From Acidobacteriota bacterium (GTDB taxonomy: Bacteria > Acidobacteriota > UBA6911), in contig JAISUT010000033.1 of assembly GCA_031271905.1 (NCBI GenBank), positions 1 to 55,096 of the forward strand: DNA of 55,096 nucleotides. The letters are read 5' to 3'. Position numbers and translations under genes: made by a program. Of the stretch, positions 8,109 to 17,648 are shown piece after piece. The notes under the pieces were generated by a model. That model saw nothing but the letters and a program-made list of their open reading frames with translations. It did not search any database and was not told the DNA's origin. Position 1 is the stretch's first letter. Every line of letters begins with the position of its first letter.

Positions 8109-8354
8109 ATGCCGAAGGACACGATGAACGACGCGAACACCGCCGACGGTCTGGAGCGGCCGGTCGCCTGCCGCAAGTGCCGCCACTACCTGGTCACGTG
8201 GGAGCCGCGCCGCCCCTACGGTTGCCGCGCCCACGGCTTCAAGACCAACCGCAGCCCCGCGGCAGTCGTCTACGAGACCTCCGGCATCCCCTGCCAACTG
8301 TTCGCTTCCAAGGCCGCCGCCATCCGACCCGGGAAGACGGAGTTCATCGGCTGA
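8109..8354 (+). CDS. Small Cys-rich conserved protein
   Basis: An 81-residue protein with CRKCRHYLVTWEP, PYGCRAHGFKTN and SGIPCQLF segments. The five Cys plus His suggest one bound zinc or Fe-S site. I recognise the pattern (Cys-x2-Cys, then a Trp, then PYGCRxxGFK, then SGxxC) as a widespread uncharacterised small family in anaerobic proteobacteria. The start could be the ATG at 8109 or the one at 8124, which has AAGGA just before it. It lies 35 bases after the HExxH gene and is the last gene before the nif control region. Confidence 0.75.
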   Translation: MPKDTMNDANTADGLERPVACRKCRHYLVTWEPRRPYGCRAHGFKTNRSPAAVVYETSGIPCQLFASKAAAIRPGKTEFIG

Positions 8355-8399
8355 CTTCGGAGGCGGCGAAAGCCCCCCCGCCTGCGGGCGACACCGATG

Positions 8400-8443
8400 T
8401 GACATTTTTTTCCCTCCCGCCCCCGCGACTTCCAAAAATGTCA
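8400..8443. promoter_or_regulatory. Inverted repeat TGACATTTTT...AAAAATGTCA
   Basis: TGACATTTTT (8400-8409) is a perfect 10-base inverted match to AAAAATGTCA (8434-8443) across 24 bases. It could be a hairpin ending transcription from the 8109-8354 gene (T-rich on both strands) or a pair of regulator half-sites. The TGACA/TGTCA ends recur in the palindrome at 8508-8523. Confidence 0.55.
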
Positions 8444-8507
8444 TTTTCATGGCAAGCCGCTGAAATCGTTGTTTTTATATCCCTAGTTTCCCCCCGTTCA
8501 ACTTTTA

Positions 8508-8523
8508 TTGACAATTCTGTCAA
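8508..8523. promoter_or_regulatory. Perfect palindrome TTGACA-ATTC-TGTCAA
   Basis: Sixteen bases with perfect 6-base arms and a 4-base centre, about 100 bases upstream of the sigma-54 promoter. This is a typical place for an activator or repressor dimer. It is not an FNR box, because arm sequence and spacing differ, and it is not a NifA site. Confidence 0.5.
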
Positions 8524-8600
8524 CCGGCGAAGCTCCCATAATTGCAATTTACTATATGCTTGTCCACGAAAAACGCCCAATGTTCACGCGGGTGCAATAA

Positions 8601-9518
<918 letters not shown>

Positions 9519-9551
9519 AGACGCGACGAAGATGCGACGAGGTGAGAGAAA

Positions 9552-11156
9552 ATGAGTGATTCGGAAGCGACCGCAACCGTGGACATCAGCCCGGAAGAAC
9601 TGCGCGAGGAGATGCTGGCGATCTATCCGCCCAAAACCAAAAGGAAACGCCAGAAGCAGATCCTTGTGAACGACCCCGACGCGATCCCGGAGATAGCCGC
9701 CAACACGCGGACCATACCCGGCATCATCACGCAGCGCGGCTGCACCTACGCAGGTTGCCGCGGCGTGGTCATGGGCCCCATCTACGACCTGTTGCAGATC
9801 GTCCACGGCCCGATAGGATGCGGGTTCTACGCCTGGATGTCCCGGCGCAACCTGGCGCGCCCCAAGCCGGGCCTGCCGAACTACATGCAATACTCCATGT
9901 CCACCGACATGATGGAGGAGCAGATCGTGTTCGGCGGCGAGAAGAAGCTGCGCCAAGCCATCCTCGAAGCCTACGAGATCTTCAAGCCCAAGGCCATCGC
10001 CATCCTCGCCACCTGTCCGGTCGGCCTGATCGGCGACGACATCCACCAAGTGGCGCGGGAGATGAAGGACAAGCTGGGCATCAACGTGGTGGCGTTCAGT
10101 TGCGAAGGCTACAAGGGGGTCAGCCAGTCGGCGGGCCACCACATCGCCAACAACGAGGTGTTCAAGAACATGATCGGCCTGGACGACACGCCGGACCAGG
10201 GCGAGTTCACGATGAACATCCTGGGCGAATACAACATCGGCGGCGACGCATGGGAGATCGACGCGCTGCTGAAGAAGTGCGGCATCACGCTGACCGCGAC
10301 CCTGAGCGGCGACGTGAACTACAGCCAGGTCTGCCGCGCCCACACGGCGCAGCTCAACACCGTCATGTGCCACCGCTCGATCAACTACATCGCCGGCATG
10401 ATGGAGAAGAAGTACGGCATCCCGTGGTTCAAGGTGAACTTCCTCGGCGCCGACTCCACCGCCAAGTCCCTGCGCAAGATCGCGCAATACTTCGACAACA
10501 AGGGGCTGACCGAGCGCGTGGAAGCCGTCATCGCCGAGGAGCAGGCGAAGCTCAAGCCCGTCCGCGACGAGGTCACCGCCCGCTGCAAGGGCAAGCGGGC
10601 CGCTTTGTTCGTCGGCGGGTCGCGCGCGCACCACTACCAGGACCTGTTCGCGGACATCGGCGTAGAGGTCGTCTCGGCGGGCTACGAGTTCGCGCACCGC
10701 GACGACTACGAAGGCCGCCATGTGCTGCCGACCATCAAGGTGGACGCCGACAGCCGCAACATCGAGGAGCTGCACGTCGAGCCCGACCCGGCGCGCTACA
10801 ACCCGCGCAAGACGCCGGAGCAGATGGAGGCGCTCAAGTCGCAGGGCTTCACCTTCGAGGACTACGAGGGGATGATGAAGCAGATGAAGAAACGGACGCT
10901 GGTCATCGACGACATCAGCCATCACGAGATGGAGAAGCTCATCGAGGCCTACAAGCCCGACATCATCTGCTCCGGCATCAAGGACAAGTTCGTGGTCGAG
11001 AAGATGGGCGTCCCCTGCAAGCAGCTCCACAGCTACGACTACTCGGGACCCTACGCCGCCTTCACCGGCGCGGCGAATTTTTACAAGGAAATCGACCGGA
11101 TGCTGAACACAGGGGTATGGAAGCTGATCACCCCCCCGTGGGAGAAACCGTCATAG
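9552..11156 (+). CDS. nifD: Nitrogenase MoFe protein alpha chain NifD
   Basis: A 534-residue alpha subunit of dinitrogenase, the site of N2 reduction. P-cluster ligands are Cys64, Cys90 and Cys155. FeMo-cofactor ligands are Cys273 (in MCHRSINYI) and His493 (in QLHSYDYSGPY). The active-site Gln/His pair is present in SQSAGHH (about 192 and 196). Relative to Azotobacter there is an insertion at about residues 405-450 (HVEPDPARY...TFEDYEGMMKQM), the hallmark of clostridial/group II NifD. These features indicate a working molybdenum enzyme. No anfG or vnfG gene is present to suggest an alternative nitrogenase. nifK follows after 57 bases. Confidence 0.98.
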   Translation: MSDSEATATVDISPEELREEMLAIYPPKTKRKRQKQILVNDPDAIPEIAANTRTIPGIITQRGCTYAGCRGVVMGPIYDLLQIVHGPIGCGFYAWMSRRNLARPKPGLPNYMQYSMSTDMMEEQIVFGGEKKLRQAILEAYEIFKPKAIAILATCPVGLIGDDIHQVAREMKDKLGINVVAFSCEGYKGVSQSAGHHIANNEVFKNMIGLDDTPDQGEFTMNILGEYNIGGDAWEIDALLKKCGITLTATLSGDVNYSQVCRAHTAQLNTVMCHRSINYIAGMMEKKYGIPWFKVNFLGADSTAKSLRKIAQYFDNKGLTERVEAVIAEEQAKLKPVRDEVTARCKGKRAALFVGGSRAHHYQDLFADIGVEVVSAGYEFAHRDDYEGRHVLPTIKVDADSRNIEELHVEPDPARYNPRKTPEQMEALKSQGFTFEDYEGMMKQMKKRTLVIDDISHHEMEKLIEAYKPDIICSGIKDKFVVEKMGVPCKQLHSYDYSGPYAAFTGAANFYKEIDRMLNTGVWKLITPPWEKPS

Positions 11157-11213
11157 CCGTTTGAGGCCGTCACCGAAGCTTTTGCAACATATTATTCTTT
11201 CGAGGAATCGTAC

Positions 11214-12587
11214 ATGCTAGACGCAACACCTTCTACCCACAGCGCCCGGGAGGCGCTGAGGATAAACCCCGCCAAGACCTGCCAGCCCATCGGGGCGATG
11301 TACGCCGCCCTGGGCATACACGGATGCATGCCGCACAGCCACGGCTCCCAAGGGTGCTGCGCCTACCATCGCAGCCACCTGACGCGCCACCACAAGGAAC
11401 CTGTGATGGCGACCACCAGCTCCTTCACCGAAGGGGCGTCGGTGTTCGGCGGCCTGGCCAACATGACCCAGGCGCTGAACAACATCTTCACCATCTACAA
11501 CCCGGAGATCGTCGCCGTCCACACGACGTGCCTGTCCGAGGTCATCGGCGACGACATCCCCATGATGATCCGCAAGGCGTACGACGAGAAGATCATCCCG
11601 GAGGGGAAGGTGGTCATCCACGCCAACACCCCCAGCTTCGTCGGCTCGCACATCACGGGCTTCGCCGGCATGGTGACCTCGATGGTGAAGCACCTGCCGA
11701 GCCGCGCGGGCGAAAAGCACGGCAAGGTCAACATCATCCCCGGCTTCGTCGATCCGTCCGACATGCGCGAGCTCAAGCGGCTGGCGCGGGAGATGGGCGT
11801 CCCGGCGGTGATGTTCCCCGACACCAGCGACGTGCTCGACCTGCCGCAGACCGGCAAGTACGTCATGTACCCGCACGGCGGCGTGACCCTGGCAGACATG
11901 AAGACCGTCAGCCACAGCCTCGGCACCATCGCGCTGGGCGGCTTCACCTCCACGCCGGCGGCGCTGGAGCTGGAGTCGCAGTACGGCGTGCCTGCGACCC
12001 TGTTGGAGCTGCCCATCGGCCTGGGGACCACCGACCTTTTCATCGACGCCCTGCACAAGGTCGGAGGCGTCCCGGTGGCGGACTCCGTCGCTTGGGAGCG
12101 CGGCCGCCTGCTCGACGTGATGACCGACATGCACCAGTACTTCTATGGCAAGCGCGTGGCGGTGGCGGGCGACCCCGACCACGTCATCTCGCTGGTGCAG
12201 ATGCTCCTGGAGCTTGAGATGCGCCCGGTGTACGTCATCACCGGCTCGTCGGCGCCGCGCTTCGAGGCGCGCGTGCAGCAGCTCTTGGAAGGGCGCGTGC
12301 CGGAGGCGGTCGTGAAGCAGAACGCCGACCTTTTCGACATGCACCAGTGGATCAAGGAGGCGCCGGTGGATTTGATCGTCGGCAACTCCTATTGCAAGCA
12401 CATCGGCCGCGCCGAGAACATCCCGACCGTCCGTTTCGGCTTCCCGATCCTCGACCGCATGGGGCACCGCCTGTTCCCGACGGTCGGCTACATGGGGGCG
12501 ATGCGGCTGATCGAGAAGATGCTCGACGCCATGCTCGACAAGAAGGATCGGGAGTGCCCCGAGGAGTTCTTCGAGCTGGTGCAGTAA
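11214..12587 (+). CDS. nifK: Nitrogenase MoFe protein beta chain NifK
   Basis: A 457-residue beta subunit that shares the P-cluster with NifD. The P-cluster ligands are Cys23 (KTCQPIGA), Cys48 (SQGCCAYHRSH) and Cys106 (HTTCLSEVIGDD). The protein begins almost directly at the first ligand, so it lacks the N-terminal extension of about 50 residues found in Azotobacter NifK. This matches clostridial/group II beta chains and fits the insertion in NifD. The ATG at 11214 opens the frame. A GNAT acetyltransferase gene follows within about 25 bases, an unusual interruption before nifEN. Confidence 0.98.
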   Translation: MLDATPSTHSAREALRINPAKTCQPIGAMYAALGIHGCMPHSHGSQGCCAYHRSHLTRHHKEPVMATTSSFTEGASVFGGLANMTQALNNIFTIYNPEIVAVHTTCLSEVIGDDIPMMIRKAYDEKIIPEGKVVIHANTPSFVGSHITGFAGMVTSMVKHLPSRAGEKHGKVNIIPGFVDPSDMRELKRLAREMGVPAVMFPDTSDVLDLPQTGKYVMYPHGGVTLADMKTVSHSLGTIALGGFTSTPAALELESQYGVPATLLELPIGLGTTDLFIDALHKVGGVPVADSVAWERGRLLDVMTDMHQYFYGKRVAVAGDPDHVISLVQMLLELEMRPVYVITGSSAPRFEARVQQLLEGRVPEAVVKQNADLFDMHQWIKEAPVDLIVGNSYCKHIGRAENIPTVRFGFPILDRMGHRLFPTVGYMGAMRLIEKMLDAMLDKKDRECPEEFFELVQ

Positions 12588-12609
12588 ATGGATTGAGGTT
12601 GTGGATGTC

Positions 12610-13107
12610 ATGGACGCGGATACGGAATTCGTCATCACGGAGGCTGCCAGGGGGGACGTGCCTGTCCTGTTCGCCATGATCCGGGAGCTTGCCGAGTTCG
12701 AGCACCTGGCTTCGGCGTTGCAGGTCACCCCCGAGTCGCTGGACGACGCGCTTTTCGGGGCGAAGCCCGCAGCATCCGCGCTCGTGGGGCGGCTCGCCGG
12801 CGAGGTCGTCGGCTACGCCGTCTGGTACCGCACCTTCTCCACCTTCGTGGGGCGTCCCGGCGTCTTCCTGGAAGACCTCTACGTCCGCCCGGAGCACCGC
12901 AACCGCGGCTTCGGGCGCAAGCTGTTGGAGGCGGCGTTGCATGTCGGCGGCGGTGACAACCCCGGCCGCTACGAATGGATAACGTTGCGATGGAACGAGA
13001 ACGCCCTGAATTTCTACCGGGGGTTGGGCGCGCGCCTGCTGAACGAGTGGGTGGGGGTGCGCATGAGCGGCAAGCCGTTGGAGCGGCTGCTGGCGGAAGG
13101 GGCGTAG
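12610..13107 (+). CDS. GNAT N-acetyltransferase inside the nif cluster
   Basis: About 165 residues with a GNAT fold. The sequence FLEDLYVRPEHRNRGFGRKLLEAA is motif A (strand beta-4 and the RxxGxG pyrophosphate loop that binds acetyl-CoA). RWNENALNFYRGLGARLL is motif B. It most resembles the diamine/thialysine acetyltransferase subgroup, so small amines or lysine side chains are possible targets. It is co-oriented between nifK and nifE, 22 bases after nifK and 69 before nifE, and is almost certainly co-transcribed. An in-frame GTG at 12601 is an alternative start; GAGG lies just before both. Whether it serves nitrogen fixation is inferred from position only. Confidence 0.85.
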   Translation: MDADTEFVITEAARGDVPVLFAMIRELAEFEHLASALQVTPESLDDALFGAKPAASALVGRLAGEVVGYAVWYRTFSTFVGRPGVFLEDLYVRPEHRNRGFGRKLLEAALHVGGGDNPGRYEWITLRWNENALNFYRGLGARLLNEWVGVRMSGKPLERLLAEGA

Positions 13108-13176
13108 CAGAGGGCGCCGGGGGGGCGGGACACCCCCTCGGCGGGGAATGTCCTTAAAAATCACGGAGCGTGCGGC

Positions 13177-14589
13177 ATGGCGGCGGAAACGATGGATACG
13201 ATGGAATTGCCAGACCTGATCCCCGAACGGGAGCGGCAGGTGTTGCGCAAAGGTGACGCGCAGACTGCCGCCGTCGTGGACATGGAATGCAACAAGGCCA
13301 GCGTCGCCGGCTCCGTGAGCCAGCGCGCCTGCGTCTTTTGCGGCTCCCGCGTGGTGCTCTACCCGATCTCGGACGCCATCCACCTGGTGCACGGCCCCAT
13401 CGGTTGCGCCGCCTACACCTGGGACATCCGCGGCGCGCTCTCCAGCGGTCCGCAACTGCACCGCAACAGCTTCTCCACCGACCTGCGCGAGATGGACGTC
13501 ATCTACGGCGGCGAGAAGAAGCTGGAGGCGGCGCTGATGGAATTGATCGCGAAGCACCGCCCGAACGCGGCATTCGTCTACTCGACCTGCATCGTCGGCA
13601 TCATCGGCGACGACGTGGACGCCGTCTGCCGTCGCGTCTCCCGCGCCACCGGCATCCCCGTGCTTCCGGTCAACTCCGAGGGCTTCAAAGGCACCAAGCG
13701 CGACGGCTACCGCGCGGCCTGCGACGCGCTGTTCAACTTGGTCGGGACGGAACCCACCGAGGGGCTCGGCCCTTACTCCATCAACATCCTAGGCGACTTC
13801 AACCTCGCGGGCGAGACCTGGATCATCAAGGAGTACCTGCGAAAGATCGGCATCGACGTGGTCGCCTGCATGACAGGCGACGCGCGCATCCAAGACATCG
13901 GCCGCGCCCACGGCGCGAAGCTGAACCTGGTGCAATGCTCCGGGTCGATGATCTACCTCGCGCAGAACATGCAGAAGCGATACGGCATCCCCTTCAAGCG
14001 GGTGTCGTTCTTCGGCATCGAGGACATGGCGGCGGCGCTCTACGAGACGGCGCAGTTCTTCGGCGCGCCGGAGCTGATGGACAGGGCGCGGGAGCTGGTG
14101 CGCGGCGAGATCGACGGCATCATGCCCGAGCTGAAGCGGTACCGGGAGAAGCTGGCGGGGAAGAAGGCCGCCGTCTACGTCGGCGGCGCGTTCAAGGCGT
14201 TCTCGCTCGTGCGGGCGCTGCGCCTCCTGGGGATGCAGACGGCGGTGGTCGGCTCGCAGACCGGCGACAAGGACGACTACCGGCACTTGCAGGAGATCTC
14301 CGACCCGGGGACCATCATCGTCGATGACTCGAACCCCTTGGAGCTGGCCCGCTTCTGCATGGAGAAGAACGTGGACCTTTTCATCGGCGGCGTCAAGGAG
14401 CGCCCCATCGCCTACAAGATGGGCATCGGGTTCTGCGACCACAACCACGAGCGCAAGGAGCCGCTCGCGGGCTTCGTCGGCATGCTGAACTTCGCCAAGG
14501 AGGTCTACGGCTCCGTGTGCAGCCCCGTCTGGAAGCTGACGCCGCGGTGCGCGGAGAGATACGTCCAGAGGAAGGAGGCGGTGTCATGA
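13177..14589 (+). CDS. nifE: FeMo-cofactor scaffold NifE
   Basis: A 470-residue NifD paralogue. With NifN it forms the NifEN scaffold, where the NifB-cofactor is matured into FeMo-cofactor by adding molybdenum and homocitrate. Conserved pieces are RACVFCGSRVVLYPI (first cluster Cys), HGPIGCAAYTWDIRG (second) and STCIVGIIGDD (third). The C-terminal DHNHERKEPLAGFVG replaces the NifD His-containing HSYDYSGP motif, as expected for NifE. It overlaps nifN by 4 bases (ATGA), which points to translational coupling. Confidence 0.97.
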   Translation: MAAETMDTMELPDLIPERERQVLRKGDAQTAAVVDMECNKASVAGSVSQRACVFCGSRVVLYPISDAIHLVHGPIGCAAYTWDIRGALSSGPQLHRNSFSTDLREMDVIYGGEKKLEAALMELIAKHRPNAAFVYSTCIVGIIGDDVDAVCRRVSRATGIPVLPVNSEGFKGTKRDGYRAACDALFNLVGTEPTEGLGPYSINILGDFNLAGETWIIKEYLRKIGIDVVACMTGDARIQDIGRAHGAKLNLVQCSGSMIYLAQNMQKRYGIPFKRVSFFGIEDMAAALYETAQFFGAPELMDRARELVRGEIDGIMPELKRYREKLAGKKAAVYVGGAFKAFSLVRALRLLGMQTAVVGSQTGDKDDYRHLQEISDPGTIIVDDSNPLELARFCMEKNVDLFIGGVKERPIAYKMGIGFCDHNHERKEPLAGFVGMLNFAKEVYGSVCSPVWKLTPRCAERYVQRKEAVS

Positions 14590-15977
14590 CAGCCCTCGGC
14601 AAAGGCGCGGCATTGAAAAACGAGAGGTGTTACGAGGAGGTCGGCGGCGACCCCGTCACGCAAAACGCCTGCAAGCTCTGCACGCCGCTCGGCGCCTGCC
14701 TGGCGTTTCGCGGCGTGGCGGGGTGCATCCCCTTCCTGCACGGCTCGCAAGGATGCTCCACCTACATCCGGCGCTACCTGATCAGCCATTTCCGCGAGCC
14801 CATCGACGTAGCGTCGTCCAACTTCCACGAGCAGACGGCGGTCTTCGGCGGCAGCGCGGTCTTCACGGCGGGGGTCGGCAACGTCCTGCGCCAGTACCAG
14901 CCCGCCGTCGTCGGCGCGGCGACCACCTGCCTGGCAGAGACCATCGGCGAGGACATGGAGCGGCTGGTGTCTGATTTGCAAAAGGCCAACCCGACCACGG
15001 TCCCCGTCGTGCATGTCTCCACGGCCAGCTACCGGGGGACGCACATCGACGGCTTCCATGACGCGGTGCGCGCCCTGGTCGCGCAACTCGCCCAAGGCGG
15101 CGCGCCCCTGGACAGGGTCAACCTCTTCCCCGGCATGGTCTCGACGGCCGACCTGCGCCACCTCAAGGAGGTGCTCGAAGACTTCGGCGTCGGCTACACG
15201 CTGCTTTCCGACTACTCCGAGTCGATGGACGGCGAGACCTGGTCGCGCCCGGAGAAGCAGCAGCCGGGCGGCACCCCCTTGGCGGACATCCGGCTGGCGG
15301 GGCGGGGCAAGGCCTCCATCGAGTTCGGGCGCACGCTGGCGGGGCGCGAGACGGCGGCGACGGCGCTGGCGGAAAAGTTCGGCGTGGCGCGGCACCTCGT
15401 GGGGACGCCCATCGGCATCAGGGAGACCGACAGGTTCTTCGACGTCCTGCGGCTGGTCTCGGGGCGCGCGACGCCGGAGAAGTACCAGGGGCAGAGGGGG
15501 CGGCTGTTGGACGCCTACGTGGACGGGCACAAATACGTCTTCGAGAAGCGCGCCGTCGTCTACGGCGAGGAAGACCTCGTCATCGGGCTCGCGTCGTTCC
15601 TCAGCGAGATCGGCGTGACCCCCGTGGTCTGCGCCAGCGGCGGCCGCAGCAAGCGGTTCGCGGAGAGCCTGCGCGAAGCCGTGCCCGACCTGCCTGCGGA
15701 GACCGTGGTCAGGGAGGACTTCGACTTCGCCGACATCGAGGCGGAGGCGGCACGCCTCAAGCCCGACTTCCTCATCGGGTCGAGCAAGGGCTACGCCATG
15801 GGCAAGCGCCTCGGCGTGCCACTCATCCGCGTCGGCTTCCCCGTCCACGACCGCATCGGCGGCCAGCGCATCCACCATCTCGGATACCTGGGGGCGCAGG
15901 AGCTGTTCGACCGCGTGGTCAACACCATCTTAGAGAGAAAACAAGCCATGTCACCTGTGGGGTACAGTTACCTATGA
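14586..15977 (+). CDS. nifN: FeMo-cofactor scaffold NifN
   Basis: A 463-residue NifK paralogue and partner of NifE. It keeps the CKLCTPLGACLAFRGVAGC and HGSQGCSTYIRRYLISHFREP segments near the N-terminus and TTCLAETIGED further in. The start at 14586 is preceded by AAGGAGG and overlaps the nifE stop. The frame is open upstream to 14517, but that part lies within nifE and is not the start. The stop overlaps the nifB ATG by 4 bases, so nifE-nifN-nifB form one translationally coupled unit. Confidence 0.97.
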   Translation: MTALGKGAALKNERCYEEVGGDPVTQNACKLCTPLGACLAFRGVAGCIPFLHGSQGCSTYIRRYLISHFREPIDVASSNFHEQTAVFGGSAVFTAGVGNVLRQYQPAVVGAATTCLAETIGEDMERLVSDLQKANPTTVPVVHVSTASYRGTHIDGFHDAVRALVAQLAQGGAPLDRVNLFPGMVSTADLRHLKEVLEDFGVGYTLLSDYSESMDGETWSRPEKQQPGGTPLADIRLAGRGKASIEFGRTLAGRETAATALAEKFGVARHLVGTPIGIRETDRFFDVLRLVSGRATPEKYQGQRGRLLDAYVDGHKYVFEKRAVVYGEEDLVIGLASFLSEIGVTPVVCASGGRSKRFAESLREAVPDLPAETVVREDFDFADIEAEAARLKPDFLIGSSKGYAMGKRLGVPLIRVGFPVHDRIGGQRIHHLGYLGAQELFDRVVNTILERKQAMSPVGYSYL

Positions 15978-17248
15978 ACGACTTGACCAAGCACCCTTGT
16001 TTCAACGACGGCGCGCGGCATCTGTACGGACGCATACACCTGCCCGTGGCGCCCCGTTGCAACATGCAGTGCAACTTCTGCAACAGGAAATTCGATTGCG
16101 TCAACGAGGGGCGACCCGGCGTGACCAGCTCCGTCCTCGCCCCCGCCGAGGCGCTGGAATACCTCAAGGACGTCATGCGCCGCCGCCCGGAGATGGCGGT
16201 GGCGGGTTTCGCCGGGCCCGGCGACCCCTTCGCCAACCCGGAGGAGACGCTGGAGACGATGCGCCTGGTGCGGCGCGAGTTCCCCGGCCTCATGCTGTGC
16301 GTGGCGACCAACGGGCTCGGCATCGGCCCGCACATCGACGAGCTGGCGGCGCTCGGAGTCAGCCATGTCACGCTGACCGTCAACGCGGTCGAACCGGAGG
16401 TCGGCGCGAAGATCTACGCCTGGATGCGCGACGGCAAGCGCCCCATGCGCGGTGTCGCGGCGGCGGCCCTGCTCTGGGAGCGGCAGCGGGAGGCCATCGT
16501 CCGGCTCAAGGCGCACGGCGTCACGGTGAAGGTCAACAGCATCCTCATCCCCGGCGTCAACGACGCGCACATCGGGAAGGTGGCAGAGACCGTCGCCGCG
16601 CTGGGCGTCGATCTTTTCAACTGCATGGCGATGGCCCCGGTCGAGGGGGCGGAGTTCGAGGACATACCGGAGCCCGCGCCGGCGCTGGTCGCCAGCGTGC
16701 GCGACGCCTGCAGCCGCTTCCTGCCGCAGATGATGCACTGCTCGCGCTGCCGCGCGGACGCGGCGGGCTTGATCGCGGACGCGCCGCTGCGGTCCTTCGT
16801 GGAGCTCCAGCGGTGGGTGGACCGGCGTGAAGCGGCAGTGGCGGGGGAGCGCCCCTTCGTCGCGGTGGCGTCTTGGGAGGGGGCGCTGGTCAACCAGCAC
16901 CTGGGCGAGGCCGAGGACTTCAAGATCTTCCAGCGGCACACGGACGGCGCGGCCTTCGGCCTGCGCGAGACGCGCCCCGCCCCGCCGCGAGGCGGCGGCG
17001 AGTCGCGCTGGATGGCCCTGGCGGAGTTGCTCAAGGATTGCAAGGCGGTCCTTGTGACCTCGGCGGGGCCCCAGCCTCAAAGGATCTTGCAAAGCAGCGG
17101 CTTGGAGATCGTCGAAATGGAGGGGCTGATAGAGGAAGGATTGGCGGCGGTCTACGCCGGACGCCCTGTGCCGGAGGTGATGCGCCGAAGGTTCATGGGC
17201 TGCTCGCAGGGGAAGGGGTGTCGCGGCACGGGCGTAGGGTGCGGCTAG
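15974..17248 (+). CDS. nifB: NifB radical-SAM protein fused to a NifX-like domain
   Basis: A 424-residue protein that builds the 8Fe core of FeMo-cofactor (NifB-co) and inserts the central carbide from S-adenosylmethionine. The radical-SAM cluster Cys are 29, 33 and 36 (CNMQCNFC). Cys42 and the CSRC pair (256, 259) probably bind the accessory substrate clusters. From about residue 293 (FVAVASWEGALVNQHLGEAEDF) a NifX/NafY-like cofactor-carrying domain follows, ending in a Cys-containing GCSQGKGCRGTGVGCG tail. The two-domain form is common in bacteria, whereas many methanogens and some clostridia have the SAM domain alone. It is translationally coupled to nifN. Confidence 0.97.
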   Translation: MNDLTKHPCFNDGARHLYGRIHLPVAPRCNMQCNFCNRKFDCVNEGRPGVTSSVLAPAEALEYLKDVMRRRPEMAVAGFAGPGDPFANPEETLETMRLVRREFPGLMLCVATNGLGIGPHIDELAALGVSHVTLTVNAVEPEVGAKIYAWMRDGKRPMRGVAAAALLWERQREAIVRLKAHGVTVKVNSILIPGVNDAHIGKVAETVAALGVDLFNCMAMAPVEGAEFEDIPEPAPALVASVRDACSRFLPQMMHCSRCRADAAGLIADAPLRSFVELQRWVDRREAAVAGERPFVAVASWEGALVNQHLGEAEDFKIFQRHTDGAAFGLRETRPAPPRGGGESRWMALAELLKDCKAVLVTSAGPQPQRILQSSGLEIVEMEGLIEEGLAAVYAGRPVPEVMRRRFMGCSQGKGCRGTGVGCG

Positions 17249-17305
17249 TGTGGCGGCGCATGCGCTGGCATCTGCGTTTTTGTTCATTTTTTCTGGAGGT
17301 GGGTC

Positions 17306-17608
17306 ATGGATAAGCCGAAGCATCATATTCTGGTCTGTTGCAGCTATCGTCAGGGGACTCCTCAGGGGGTCTGCCACAAGAAGGATTCCGCGAACCTGTT
17401 GCCGTATTTCGAGCAGGAGGCCGACGACCGGGGCATCGAAGGCGTCCTGGTCACCAGCACCGGCTGTTTGAAAGCCTGCGACAACGGTCCGATCGTGGTC
17501 GTGTACCCGCAGAACGTCTGGTACAAGAACGTCGATGAGGCGGGCGCGGACGCGATTTTGGACGCCATTGAGGCTGGCGGCGTCGCGGAAGACTACCTGC
17601 TGGCATAG
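17306..17608 (+). CDS. Thioredoxin-fold [2Fe-2S] ferredoxin
   Basis: A 100-residue protein of the Shethna-type/clostridial [2Fe-2S] ferredoxin family. Cys at 11, 12 and 23 ([18 protein letters not shown]) and at 54 and 58 ([12 protein letters not shown]) supply the four cluster ligands plus one extra. The family members next to nif genes are thought to donate electrons to nitrogenase or protect it by conformational association. It sits between nifB and nifV on the same strand with TGGAGGTGGG before the ATG. A role in nitrogen fixation is therefore likely but inferred. Confidence 0.92.
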   Translation: MDKPKHHILVCCSYRQGTPQGVCHKKDSANLLPYFEQEADDRGIEGVLVTSTGCLKACDNGPIVVVYPQNVWYKNVDEAGADAILDAIEAGGVAEDYLLA

Positions 17609-17648
17609 TTCCTTTCGGGGGCGCGGCGCGCCCCCCGCATGGTGGATT

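Noticed and set aside
8561-8593. TGT-containing stretches upstream of nifH as possible NifA sites
   Set aside because: None has ACA at the required N10 spacing.
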